Source: JBAZWE01 sp041658605
Lineage (GTDB): Bacteria > Actinomycetota > Thermoleophilia > BMS3ABIN01
Direction: 5' to 3'
Length of the DNA stretch: 64,000 bases
NCBI GenBank assembly: GCA_041658605.1
Contig: JBAZZU010000012.1
Coordinates: forward strand, 3,173 to 67,172
Both the position numbers and the translations under genes were made by a program. Shown here one piece after another: positions 53,436 to 62,834 of this stretch (positions are counted from its first letter, which is position 1; the number at the start of each line of letters is the position of its first letter). The notes beneath the pieces were generated by a model, which was given only the letters and a program-made list of their open reading frames with translations, was not told the DNA's origin and made no database searches.

Positions 53436-54644
53436 TTATTCCTCGCTGGCGCTTGCTCCCTCTTCTTCGTAATACTCTTCGTAGAAGATGTAGGGGTTGT
53501 CTCTCGGTGCCTTGACCATCTTCGGTGACGGAGTCTCGCCGATGCCCTCGAGGAAGGTCGCGAGGCTGATGCGCTCTATGAACTCGCCGATACGCTCGCG
53601 TGCCGTGCCGTGCTCATCCCAGAATTCCCAGATGCGCTCGAGCAGGTCATGCATGGGCTCGTAATCGCCATCCTCTATCTTCATGAAGGGGATGATGACC
53701 GAACCGAACAGCGCGCCTTCGACGATCGGCGCCTTGGCGCCCAATGCGATCGCGAATCCTTTATCGTCGCCAGGCGAAAGTGCTTTCGGGAGGCGGTTCA
53801 GGCAGTGCATGCACTTGACGCAGTCGCTGTCGTCGATTTTGATCTCCTTGCCCTCGACCGTGATGCAGCTGGTCGGGCAGAGATCGACGACGGCGCCCTG
53901 GATGTCCATGCCGCTGTCTACATATGCGGCGAATGCTGCCTGGTCAACCTTGATCTCGTCTCTCCAGATGCCGATTATGCCCATGTCTGAACGGGCGATG
54001 GCCGCGGTACAGTCGTTCGGGCAGCCGGACATCTTGATCTTGTACTTGTAGTTGAACATGGGACGATGAAGCTCATCCTGATAACTCTGCGTCAGGTTGT
54101 AGGTCATGTCCAGCGTGTCGTAACAGGACATCTCACAACGAGCGGGCCCCGCGCAACAACTCGGGGTACGAAGATCGGAACCGGAACCGCCAAGGTCCCA
54201 GCCCTTTTCCGTCAAAGCCCTGAAGATGGGCTCCAGCTCTTCGGTGCGGGTTCCCAGAAGCACCATGTCACCGGTGGAGCCGTGCATGTTGGTGAGACCG
54301 GAACCGTGCTCTTCCCAGATGTCCATTATCTCGCGAAGGGCGTCCGATGTGTAGAACCAGCCTGAGGGCTGATTCACACGGACTGTGTGAAAATGCGAAA
54401 CGCCGGGGAACTCTTCCGGCAGCGCAGAGTAACGGCCGATGACGCCACCGCCGTAACCCATGACACCTACGAGACCGCCGTGCTTCCAGTAACCGCGCCT
54501 GTCCTCGTAGGACTTCTCCAGCTGACCCAGAAGGTCCTTGCACATCTCGTTCTTGCCGGCCATGCTTTTGATATCCGTGACGAAACTCGGCCATGGCCCC
54601 TTTTCCAACTCATCCAGGAGTGGAGTCTTAAGTTCATCTGACAT
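53436..54644 (-). CDS. dsrA: Dissimilatory sulfite reductase, alpha subunit
   Basis: 402 residues. Siroheme/FeS ligands in CCAGPARCEMSC and SGCPNDC, and the ferredoxin insert CPTSC ... CVKCMHCLNRLPKAL. It holds the second siroheme site and forms the alpha2beta2 enzyme with DsrB. It lies 72 bases after dsrP. Confidence 0.96.
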   Translation of the reverse strand: MSDELKTPLLDELEKGPWPSFVTDIKSMAGKNEMCKDLLGQLEKSYEDRRGYWKHGGLVGVMGYGGGVIGRYSALPEEFPGVSHFHTVRVNQPSGWFYTSDALREIMDIWEEHGSGLTNMHGSTGDMVLLGTRTEELEPIFRALTEKGWDLGGSGSDLRTPSCCAGPARCEMSCYDTLDMTYNLTQSYQDELHRPMFNYKYKIKMSGCPNDCTAAIARSDMGIIGIWRDEIKVDQAAFAAYVDSGMDIQGAVVDLCPTSCITVEGKEIKIDDSDCVKCMHCLNRLPKALSPGDDKGFAIALGAKAPIVEGALFGSVIIPFMKIEDGDYEPMHDLLERIWEFWDEHGTARERIGEFIERISLATFLEGIGETPSPKMVKAPRDNPYIFYEEYYEEEGASASEE

Positions 54645-54715
54645 ATCCTTCTCTCCTTTACTCTGATTGCAGTTTGCTTAGTTGAACCTCAGTAACGAGC
54701 AGTAAAAGCTAAAGG

Positions 54716-55990
54716 TCAGGCCCCCGCTCCCTCTGCTATTCCTTCCACCGTTCCAGCGCTCTCCTCTTCCTCAGCTTCATCTGCCGGCTCTTCGGCGTGA
54801 ACGGGTTTCACGAAGATGCCTTCCCTTGGCATGAGCGGAAGCAGTTTCAGACCTAACAGGTAAACCAGTCCGATGAGTGCAAAAATGCCTGCATACTGGA
54901 TCCATTCGATCAGACGCGGTATGTACATTACATTTATGCCATCCTGAAAACCACTGGAAAGCTCGAAGCCGGGCATGATCGGCTGCGCCAGCACCTGTCC
55001 TGGCAGGATGAAGAGCATCCTCTCGCCGAGAACACCGATCACGTGCATAACCGACGCCGTCAAGATCCAGCCGATCCTGTTCTTCGTCTTCGGATTGAAG
55101 AGGATAAAGATCGGTATCAGCAGACCGACGAGGTAGAGCTGAATCCAGAAAACAAATGTAAAGAACTTGCTGCCGCCGAACATGACGAAGATCTCACCGT
55201 GCTGGAACTCCGGATCATAAAGATGTGTAAGGTGCTCGATCGTGACCAGGTAGAAGACGAAAATCATCAGGCCCAGCATGATCTTCGAAAGCTGCAGGAA
55301 GAAGCGATTGTCGAGCTCCCGCTTAGTATATTTGAAGGTCAGGTACATCATCACCATCGCCAGGGCCGTCCCTGAAGACAGGGCCGCGATTACAAAGGCC
55401 AGCGGCGTGATCGATGAGAAGTACATGTCACGACCGTTGATGATACCGAAGATGAAGCCGGTGCCGGAGTGGACAAAGACAGCGGCGACAACCGCAGCCG
55501 TGCCCATGACGGTGGTCCAGCGTTCGTTCTCCTTGAACTGGGCCCACAGATAGAGGATACCGATGGTGATGTAGCTCATATAGATGAAGGCGTTCAGCGA
55601 AAGCAGCGAACGCGGGTTTACCATGTAAAAAGGCAGGAAGATACGGTCGGGACGACCCCAGCCGGAGATGAGCGCGCCAAGGGCTCCGATCATGAATATC
55701 ACGGAATTGAATGCCGCAATCCTCGAGAGCACCTTGTACTCTTTCTGCTTGAAGATAACCGCAAGCCCGGAGATCATCAGCGAACCGGCGCTCAGGCCTA
55801 CGAAGAGGACAAAGATCACCTTGTCGCCGGCCCAGGTCACGGAGTTGCTCATGCCGGTCAGGTAGTAGCCCTTCACAAACCTGATCACGGTCGCTACCAG
55901 CCAACCAAGCACCAGCCCGGCGCAGATCGCCGTCGCGGCCCAGTAGCTGCCGCTCTTTCCCTCTATTCTCGAGAAATAGTAATTCGCCAC
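54716..55990 (-). CDS. dsrP: DsrP, NrfD-like quinone-interacting membrane subunit
   Basis: 424 residues with about ten membrane helices of the NrfD/PsrC fold (MISGLAVIFKQKEYKVLSR and AFNSVIFMIGALGALISGW among them). It exchanges electrons between the quinone pool and periplasmic or outer-face DsrO. The C-terminus is an Ala/Glu-rich tail. It lies 28 bases after dsrO. Confidence 0.93.
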   Translation of the reverse strand: MANYYFSRIEGKSGSYWAATAICAGLVLGWLVATVIRFVKGYYLTGMSNSVTWAGDKVIFVLFVGLSAGSLMISGLAVIFKQKEYKVLSRIAAFNSVIFMIGALGALISGWGRPDRIFLPFYMVNPRSLLSLNAFIYMSYITIGILYLWAQFKENERWTTVMGTAAVVAAVFVHSGTGFIFGIINGRDMYFSSITPLAFVIAALSSGTALAMVMMYLTFKYTKRELDNRFFLQLSKIMLGLMIFVFYLVTIEHLTHLYDPEFQHGEIFVMFGGSKFFTFVFWIQLYLVGLLIPIFILFNPKTKNRIGWILTASVMHVIGVLGERMLFILPGQVLAQPIMPGFELSSGFQDGINVMYIPRLIEWIQYAGIFALIGLVYLLGLKLLPLMPREGIFVKPVHAEEPADEAEEEESAGTVEGIAEGAGA

Positions 55991-56018
55991 TACAACCTCT
56001 CAGTCACGAAAATGGACA

Positions 56019-56846
56019 TCATCCCAACACCTTTTCAATCAAGGCTTCCTGCTTGGACAAGCCAAGATAATACACGTTCGGCTTGACTTCCAGGTTGGCC
56101 CTCAGCTCCTGTACCTCGCCATTCGCTATCTGAATTGCGACTTTCTCGCTGTCATCATTGCGGTTGCCGAATTCAAGCGCCGGCTTGCCTTTGACTTCTT
56201 TCATATGCTTTTTACAGGCTTCCACGCAGGCCGGTATTTCGCCGGCTTCCAGGTCCTTGTGGGCGCAGAAGGTACACTTGGTGGCGACACCGAGCATCAT
56301 CGAAGGCACCTTGGAGTTCTGCTCCTCCCGGGGTACCGGGTTATCGCGGAAAACGATGGTGCGCGCACGGAACGGACAGGCGATCACGCAATAACGGCAA
56401 CCGATGCAACGGTGCTCGTCGATCAGCACGATGCCGTCCCTTTCGCGGACGAACGAAGCTTTGGTGACACAGACATGCACGCATGGAGGATCGGAACAGT
56501 GCTGGCAGAGCAACGGAATATCCCGCTCTTCGGTTCCGGGCAGATCCTGTTTCATCTGAGCGACGCGAATCCAGTATGGCGTGTAGCGGGCGGCGTCTTC
56601 TCCATATTCTGCCTCGAGGTCAGGTACGTTGTTCTCCTCACGGCAGGCCTTCTCGCATTCCTTGCAGCCGTCACAGTTGTTCAGGTTGACCGTCATGGCA
56701 AACTGGATAGCCTTCTTCGCAGTGCTTCCAGTGGAAGCCATGGTAGACGACACCAGCAGCTGTGACGCCGGCATCGCTGCGCCGGCCGCGGCGATCAAAC
56801 CACCCAGCTTGAGAAACGTCCTTCTGTCCATTCCATCATTTGCCAT
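56019..56846 (-). CDS. dsrO: DsrO, exported ferredoxin-like FeS subunit
   Basis: 275 residues with a Tat signal (DRRTFLKLGGLIAAAGA). Four [4Fe-4S] clusters are expected from CDGCKECEKAC, CQHCSDPPCVHVC, CIGCRYCVIACPF and CTFCAHKDLEAGEIPACVEAC. It carries electrons on the outer face of the membrane between DsrJ and DsrP. Confidence 0.93.
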   Translation of the reverse strand: MANDGMDRRTFLKLGGLIAAAGAAMPASQLLVSSTMASTGSTAKKAIQFAMTVNLNNCDGCKECEKACREENNVPDLEAEYGEDAARYTPYWIRVAQMKQDLPGTEERDIPLLCQHCSDPPCVHVCVTKASFVRERDGIVLIDEHRCIGCRYCVIACPFRARTIVFRDNPVPREEQNSKVPSMMLGVATKCTFCAHKDLEAGEIPACVEACKKHMKEVKGKPALEFGNRNDDSEKVAIQIANGEVQELRANLEVKPNVYYLGLSKQEALIEKVLG

Positions 56847-56911
56847 TGCTTGACCTTTTCTCCCTTTGTCTTTTTAAGGCCTGGTCCGGGTTCCGCCTGG
56901 TACGCTGCTGA

Positions 56912-57328
56912 TTAATAACCCTCGGGCCGGTATGATTCCATCTGCTTTTCGGTCGAATGACAGCCGTTGGCCTTGTCCATGCAACCCGGCTGAACGCCGT
57001 TGTATTCATGACATGTCTTGCAGAAATCCTTGTATTCGTGACAGCTGAAACAGCGCTCGATCTGGAAGCGCTCGTCCTTGACGCCCTCGCGCACGACCTT
57101 TACCCTCTCGTCCTTGAGCACCTGCTGATGGTTGACGCGCATGTAATCCTTTGTTTCCTCGCGGGTGCCGCCCTTCGGGTCGACGCAGACGGTCGCGTCG
57201 CTGTCAGTGCCCTTCGCAAGGTCGGGCTTGATGTCAGCGCTGGCCAGATGGCCGCTCGCCGCGTTGATGATGAACGGTAATGCCAGAACTACGAGAAAGA
57301 TGAAAAATACTATTACCGGCTTCTTCAT
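56912..57328 (-). CDS. dsrJ: DsrJ, exported c-type cytochrome
   Basis: 138 residues with one N-terminal membrane or signal helix. It has the DsrJ block CVDPKGGTREETKDYMR, whose Cys is an unusual heme ligand in characterised DsrJ. Two CxxCH motifs follow (CFSCH and CKTCH). The third site is CMDKANGCH, CX6CH instead of CxxCH. The start overlaps the dsrK stop by four bases. Confidence 0.9.
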   Translation of the reverse strand: MKKPVIVFFIFLVVLALPFIINAASGHLASADIKPDLAKGTDSDATVCVDPKGGTREETKDYMRVNHQQVLKDERVKVVREGVKDERFQIERCFSCHEYKDFCKTCHEYNGVQPGCMDKANGCHSTEKQMESYRPEGY

Positions 57329-58905
57329 TCCTTCGCTCCAAGGTCGATAGCACTCGCAACCAGCTGATGGACACCGCCGGCCACGGTCATGGGCACGTCG
57401 TATTTTGGCAGGATCTTAGTGAACTGGGCCTTGCAGATGGCGCATATCAGAGCCAGGAAGTTGACTCCATGAGACTCCTGCACCTTGTGGAATGCCTGCA
57501 TCCTCGGCATCGCGCCCTGGACACGGACTTCGAGGAGTTCGTCCGTGAGGATACCGCCGCCGCCGCCGCAACAGAATGTCTGTGCCTTGATGGTGTTCTC
57601 ATCCATGTCGACGTACCTGTTGCATGATGCCTTGATAAGCTCGCGCGGCAGCTCGAACTGGCCGCCGGGACGGTCTCCCATCCTCGTGGCGCGCGCGACG
57701 TTGCAGGAGTCGTGGAAAGTCACTACCAGATCGTCGTTGGCCGACTTGTCCAGTTTGATGGCGCCGCGATTTACCAGGTCGAGCGTGTACTCGACGATGT
57801 GCTGCGGACGCGGATAATTCGGATCGAGCGAATCGAACGGGCCGATCAGCGTGTTCCAGAAGGAATAGGCGATACGCCAGGCGTGGCCGCATTCGCCGAC
57901 GATCAGGCGCTTCGGCTTGAGTTCGTTGATGGCGTCGTTGATGCGCAACGCGACTTTCTGCATCTGGGTGTAGCTGCCGATGAACATCCCGAAATTGCCC
58001 GCCTCGGAGGCCGCCGAGCTGAAAGTCCAGCTGATTCCCGCCTGATGGAAAACCTTCGCGTAGCCAAGGAGCGATTCGACGTGCGGTGAGGCGAAGAAAT
58101 CGGCCGACGGTGTTACCATCAGGACTTCGGCTCCCTCTACATCCAGCGGAAGCCTGATCTTCTGGCCGGTTTCCTCTTCCAGATCCTCTTCAGTCGATTC
58201 GAGCGTGGCCTTGAGCGCCTTGGGGTTCATACCCAGGTTGTTGCCGACTTCGTGAACCTTGGCGATGATGTCATTGGTATACTTCTGGCCGACACCGATG
58301 TGGTCCATTATCTCCCTGGCGGCCATGGAGATCTCGGCCGTGTCGATGCCGTAAGGGCAGAAAAGCGAACAGCGGCGGCACTGCGAGCACTGGTGGAAAT
58401 AGCTGTACCACTCGCCGAGCAGCTCGAGGTCGAACCTCTCTGCTCCCGCCAGCTTGCCGAGGATCTTGCCCTCGGTTGTGAAATATTTACGATAAACCTT
58501 GCGGAAAAGTTCGGCCCTGGCCACGGGCATGTTCTTCGGATCCTTCGTTCCCAGGAAATACTGGCATTTGTCGGTACAGGCGCCGCACTTTACGCAGATA
58601 TCCATATAGACCTGGAGAGACTTGTATTTCTTCAGAAGCTCGCTCATCTTGGCGATGGCGGCGTCGTGCCAGTCTTCACGCAGGTCCGTGGGGAAGTCGA
58701 GCTTCTCCATGGTTACGGCCTTGCACACATAGGGCTTGTTGGCGGCCGCGGCCCCCTCTTCGATCTTGGGGATCTCCACCGAACCCGTCAGCTCTGGCGC
58801 ATGTATGTCCTTCGCCTTCTTGCGGGGGACGCTGGGTTCGCCGACCTTTTCCAGGTCGGTCAATACTTTTTCTTCAGTTTCTGTTGCCGCTGTCTCTTCT
58901 GCCAT
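57325..58905 (-). CDS. dsrK: DsrK, HdrD-like catalytic subunit for DsrC trisulfide
   Basis: 526 residues. Two [4Fe-4S] sites in CVKCGACTDKC and CSQCRRCSLFCPYG, then the CCG domain with CCGGGGG and ICAICKAQF ligands of the noncubane cluster that cleaves disulfide bonds. It reduces the DsrC trisulfide on the cytoplasmic face, using electrons from DsrM. The N-terminal 55 residues are an acidic, variable extension. Confidence 0.94.
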   Translation of the reverse strand: MAEETAATETEEKVLTDLEKVGEPSVPRKKAKDIHAPELTGSVEIPKIEEGAAAANKPYVCKAVTMEKLDFPTDLREDWHDAAIAKMSELLKKYKSLQVYMDICVKCGACTDKCQYFLGTKDPKNMPVARAELFRKVYRKYFTTEGKILGKLAGAERFDLELLGEWYSYFHQCSQCRRCSLFCPYGIDTAEISMAAREIMDHIGVGQKYTNDIIAKVHEVGNNLGMNPKALKATLESTEEDLEEETGQKIRLPLDVEGAEVLMVTPSADFFASPHVESLLGYAKVFHQAGISWTFSSAASEAGNFGMFIGSYTQMQKVALRINDAINELKPKRLIVGECGHAWRIAYSFWNTLIGPFDSLDPNYPRPQHIVEYTLDLVNRGAIKLDKSANDDLVVTFHDSCNVARATRMGDRPGGQFELPRELIKASCNRYVDMDENTIKAQTFCCGGGGGILTDELLEVRVQGAMPRMQAFHKVQESHGVNFLALICAICKAQFTKILPKYDVPMTVAGGVHQLVASAIDLGAKE

Positions 58906-59096
58906 CTAAATTGTCCTTTCAAGGCCCGGGAACCCCATGCCATACCCGAGGGCAGCTGTGACTAATCCAAAAAAATCAAAACGTGACCATAGATTTGCCC
59001 CCCTGACCAGAGACCGGCCGTTCCATTAAGGCCGGCCCCCGGCAGGATTACTTCAAAGGTGAAACTGGCCGCAGTCGTCCGCGGCCTGGCCGCGGA

Positions 59097-59429
59097 TTAA
59101 ACGCAGCCGGTCGGCTTCGGAAGGCCGGCGATCTTGCAGGCCTGCAGTGCGGGGCCAGCGGGATAGAGATCGTAGAGATAGGCGCTGTTGCCCTTCTCCG
59201 GGCCGAACATCTTCTTCATTTCCTTGATGAGGATCTTGATGGCCGGAGCGATGTTGTACTCCTGGTAGTAGCCGCGCAGGAAGTTGATGACTTCCCAGTG
59301 GGCATCTGTCAGCTCGACGCCCTCGATGTCGGCGATGTGCTTGCCGACGTCCTCGGTCCACTCGTCGAGGTCAACCAGATAACCGTCGTCGTCTGTCTCG
59401 TAGTTTTTACCGTTTACTTCAAAGCCCAT
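59097..59429 (-). CDS. dsrC: DsrC sulfur-carrier protein
   Basis: 110 residues of the DsrC/TusE fold. The C-terminal arm LQACKIAGLPKPTGCV carries both conserved cysteines ten residues apart, with the last at the penultimate position, as needed to form the DsrC trisulfide. EYNIAPAIKILIKEM is typical. It is placed between dsrM and dsrK. Confidence 0.95.
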   Translation of the reverse strand: MGFEVNGKNYETDDDGYLVDLDEWTEDVGKHIADIEGVELTDAHWEVINFLRGYYQEYNIAPAIKILIKEMKKMFGPEKGNSAYLYDLYPAGPALQACKIAGLPKPTGCV

Positions 59430-59513
59430 TTTTTCTTCCTCCTGTTGTTTTGTTTCCTTGCTTTATATTAGAGAGCAGTCCGCTCTGAGAGCTGTCTCTC
59501 GCCCAAACCTACA

Positions 59514-60293
59514 CTAGCCGGCTACCTCCGGTGCCTTCTCGGCTGTTACAGGCACTGGCGCCGGCAGGTTTTCCGCCCACGGAGCCACGAGCCGCTTCTC
59601 CCTCGGGTTATCAACCTGGTTGCGGGTCGGGCTGAAGAAGATACCACCCGAGTGCATCAGCTTGCTGAAGGGGAAATATACCAGCAGCAGCAGCACCAGG
59701 CTGATGTGCACGATGAAAATGATTTCCATGGGCATGGTCTGTGGATTAAAGGAGATGATGCCCATCATAAATTCCTTCACCTTGGTCACGTCGACGCGGT
59801 AAAAATGTTTTGCCAGCAGACCGGTGGTGGCGATGCTGATCAAAAGGATCAGGAGGATGTAGTCGGACATGACTGAAACGTAGGCGGTGCGGTCCACGAC
59901 CAGCCTGAGGAGCAGGAGGAGCGCGAGGCCGCCGATCATGATGACGCCGGCGTACATTTCAAAGGTTGTGATGTAGTTGAGCGCCGCCGGTGAAACCGGG
60001 ATCAGAAATCTTATGTGCTTGACCAGAACCAGAAGCAGACCGATGTGGAAGACGTATCCGGCCAGCCAGATGACCCTGTTGCTGAAGAAGAGGCTCTTGA
60101 AGAGGGCCACTTCCGCCAGGACCCGGGGCGCCACGCCGCCTGCGGTCACCGGGCTCGGATTGAGTGGAATCTTCAGTGGCGCCGGAGTGCGCGCGTATAC
60201 CCAGATACGCGCAAGAAAACCGAAAAGAAACACAGCAATGGCAACATAAGCAAGAACAACAAATATCATCGAAGAACCGCTCAAACCGCTCAC
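59514..60293 (-). CDS. dsrM: DsrM, NarI-like cytochrome b subunit
   Basis: 259 residues with five or six membrane helices of the NarI fold; paired His residues (VFHIGLLLVLVKHIRFL and FIVHISLVLLLLVYFP) suit two hemes b. It moves electrons from menaquinol to DsrK. First gene of the locus, with a promoter about 210 bases upstream. A GTG at 60293 is used; an ATG nine residues in is an alternative. Confidence 0.9.
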   Translation of the reverse strand: MSGLSGSSMIFVVLAYVAIAVFLFGFLARIWVYARTPAPLKIPLNPSPVTAGGVAPRVLAEVALFKSLFFSNRVIWLAGYVFHIGLLLVLVKHIRFLIPVSPAALNYITTFEMYAGVIMIGGLALLLLLRLVVDRTAYVSVMSDYILLILLISIATTGLLAKHFYRVDVTKVKEFMMGIISFNPQTMPMEIIFIVHISLVLLLLVYFPFSKLMHSGGIFFSPTRNQVDNPREKRLVAPWAENLPAPVPVTAEKAPEVAG

Positions 60294-60503
60294 ACCTCTT
60301 CCTTTTCGTGGAGAAACAGCACCGTTACGAACTGAATTTGGAAAGGATTACCATGCCTGCCCGCTACCCCCGCCCTCGAATACCCCCCGAAGCATCTGGA
60401 AACATAGCAGCTGGTTGCGAAGGTGTCAAACTGAAAGCAACATCCCACCCGATCCGCAGACTATGCAGTATTAATACCATAGAGGGTATCTACAGCAAGA
60501 GAA

Positions 60504-60532
60504 AATCTATACCCGTTTGCTTCTCTTGTCAA
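60504..60532 (-). promoter_or_regulatory. Promoter for the dsr locus
   Basis: The minus strand has a perfect TTGACA (60532-60527), 17 bases, then TAGATT (60509-60504); TATAGA at 15 bases is an alternative. It lies about 210 bases before dsrM, leaving a long leader in which I see no clear riboswitch. Confidence 0.5.
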
Positions 60533-60768
60533 TAGGTTTTTCGGATTTTTTTGAGGATTAATCCGGGAGCGTTGTCTGGAGATATTTTTCCTGCTAATTG
60601 ACGTATTTTTAATCAGCAGCGAGCGGTGATACGGAGGATTGCGAGTAAAATAATCAACGGCGGGTGAAAAAATTTCGGGTGGTTCAGGACGTCTTGCGCC
60701 ACGTTTTTTTCTTCCGGTCCAACTTTCGGCCGCAAGAAAAAAATTCAGATATCAACCAGGTTATCTGA
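60533..60768. other. Intergenic region upstream of the dsr promoter
   Basis: No gene seen. A hairpin TTTTTTCTT/AAGAAAAAA with inner CGG/CCG (60704-60742) lies 26 bases beyond the next minus-strand stop and may be its transcription end. Confidence 0.4.
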
Positions 60769-60972
60769 TCAGCGACTGCTCTCTGTTTCCTGTTCGGGCG
60801 ACGGCGTGATGCCTGCCAGGGCGCCCTCGGGACTCTTCCAGTTCGTCTGCATGAAATCATCCACGGAGGGACCGTAAACCCACACGTGGGCCCCCGACGG
60901 TGACCTCTCGCAATCGCCCTCGGGCTGCGTGTTTGCGATGATGCCGCAATGCCTGCAAAGGTAGTATTTCAT
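60769..60972 (-). CDS. Small Cys/His protein, zinc-ribbon-like start
   Basis: 67 residues from the ATG at 60972, preceded by GGGAGGAGC. It starts MKYYLCRHCGIIANTQPEGDC, with a CxxC plus a later Cys and His (SGAHVWVYG) that could bind zinc or iron. The C-terminus is Pro/Glu-rich. Function not known. Confidence 0.7.
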   Translation of the reverse strand: MKYYLCRHCGIIANTQPEGDCERSPSGAHVWVYGPSVDDFMQTNWKSPEGALAGITPSPEQETESSR

Positions 60973-61427
60973 TGCTCCTCCCTTATCATTATCCATGATT
61001 GTTTTCCCCGGGCGGGGAAACGGGATGAAAGCTGTAAGACATATTGCTGTTTTTTCTGGCTACCACCACCCGTGACTTGTGGTTGGCTGCTTTTTTTGCC
61101 CTGTCATGCGTTCGCCGTACCGGACTGGCATCTATTCGAGGTGTGAACGCGGTGATTTCTTATGCCGCGACTGTTATCTTTTCAAACATGGAGAGATGGG
61201 TCAATAGGGGATTTGGAGGAGAATTAATGTGGACACCTGGCTGAGCGCTGGAGAACTGCCTTCGATTGCCTGCTTCCATGAGTGCACCTACTGAGTGATT
61301 CATTAACTATGCACCCTTTTGGTGTGTAAATAGAGTTGGGGGAAGGTCAACTAAAAAATAACCCCTCTTTCATATTTTGGATAAGGCTTGACATTAAAAA
61401 CCAAGCAGTTTGGACCCATGAATAATT
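60973..61427. other. Intergenic region, no gene seen
   Basis: About 455 bases between the small Cys/His protein and the RHS cassette. A GGAGGAG with an ATG (61227) opens only five codons. I see nothing else supportable. Confidence 0.4.
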
Positions 61428-62834
61428 TTAATCATCTAGATTGTATGTAGTAAATATAATGTTGTTGTTATTGTTGTTATCACGTCGATAATCAATTCCA
61501 AGCATTTGGGACCAAGGAAATTGTTGATCATCATCGAGATTATTAGAATTGTATTTATTACTATCTGATGGCCAATTAATTGGGCCCCAAACGAAAAAAT
61601 CAGTATAACTGGCACCCTCTACATAACCAACTTCCCAATAGGGTCCTTTGTGACTATAACCCAATTGTCCTCCACAATGATGTCCACCTTGAATACCGGT
61701 ATTTAAGCCCGGTGAAGGCTCAGATAGCGACCCTGTCACCGAAACGCCACCAGTCATTAATCCACCACCGGCATATGGGGAAAACCCTTCATCATTTAGC
61801 ATTGCTCCAAAAGTAATTCCAGCGCCGCGTATAATTGGATAATTAATATTTACGTCAAAGTACCAGAGACCGTTCAGATCATACCTGCTCATCGGATTAT
61901 TCCCCACATACGGATACCGGTTCCTCATCTGGGGATTCATGGCGTCGCCCTTCAGCGGATCGGCACTGGCAAACCTCCCCACCACCGGATCATGCTCCCT
62001 AACCCCCATCCTGACTGTGCCGGTGGCATAGTCGGTGTCGCGCTGCCACTTGCCGGTGTAGCCGTATCCTAAGTCACCACCGATTGTGCTGTTTCCGAAG
62101 GAGTCGTAGTGGTCGCTGTATACCTGGGCGCCCGTCTCGTCGGTGATCAGGGTATTGTCACCGTGCGGGTTCGGCAGCTGGTAGCCGTAGCTTTGGCCGC
62201 CCGAGTAGTTGGTGTAGAGGAACATACCATCCGGACCTCTTTGCATCGAGGCGGTTAAGTCTCCGTTTTGATTGGTCCTGTAGTCCTCGAGGTCGCTCTT
62301 GCCGCTTAGGTGGAAGTTCTTTGTGCCGGTGCCCTCGCTCCTTTTGATCCTTCTTCCCAGGGCGTCGTAGGCGTAGTTTACGGTTGTTGATGGCGTCTCC
62401 ACCGATGTGAGCTTGTCCATGCCGTTATAGGAGTAGGTGGTGATGTCTGATCCTTTGGTCTTCTGGGTTAATGCTCCATTGGCATTGTAAGTGAAGTTCG
62501 TCGGATCCGGCCAGTTTACCTGCTGGATGAGCTGATTGGCCTGGTTATAGCTGTAGGTGGTCTGGCCGATGGCGGGGTGCTCCAGGGAAAGGCGGTTGCC
62601 CACCCGGTCGTAGCCATAGATGATCTCTCCGTAACCACTGATGTCCTCGATGAAGAGCCTGTTAAGAGGATCGTAGCTGTAGCTGGTGGAAAGCGTTCCG
62701 TTCTCGGTTAGCCCGGTGATGTTGCCGGCGGCGTCATAAGACTGGCTGAATGACTGAATGGTCTGGGCGTCCTTTACCGCGGTCCTTGCCGTGAGCCTGT
62801 TGGCAGCAAAATGTAAAACAATTATTTCACAAGC
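61428..62834 (-). pseudogene. Orphan RHS C-terminal cassette with alternative tip
   Basis: An RHS frame that is open from 62834 but has no credible start codon before a GTG at 62603. The frame from about 62815 on reads as RHS/YD repeats (SYDAAGNITGL, YDPLNRL, YGYDRVGNRL, YAYDALGRRIKR). The core ends with RMGVREHDPVVGRF and SADPLKGDAMNPQ, then NPMSRYDLNGL, then a tip of about 145 residues (Gly-rich, ending in poly-Asn) that I cannot assign. The core is nearly identical to the end of the RHS gene upstream. This is the layout of a silent or orphan rhs-CT cassette that can replace the tip by recombination. Confidence 0.75.
61870..62186 (-). repeat. RHS core direct repeat, copy A
   Basis: This stretch matches 63684-64000 over about 317 bases, offset by 1814, at high identity (most differences are single bases). 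It covers the last conserved part of the RHS core and stops where the two tips diverge. Confidence 0.8.
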
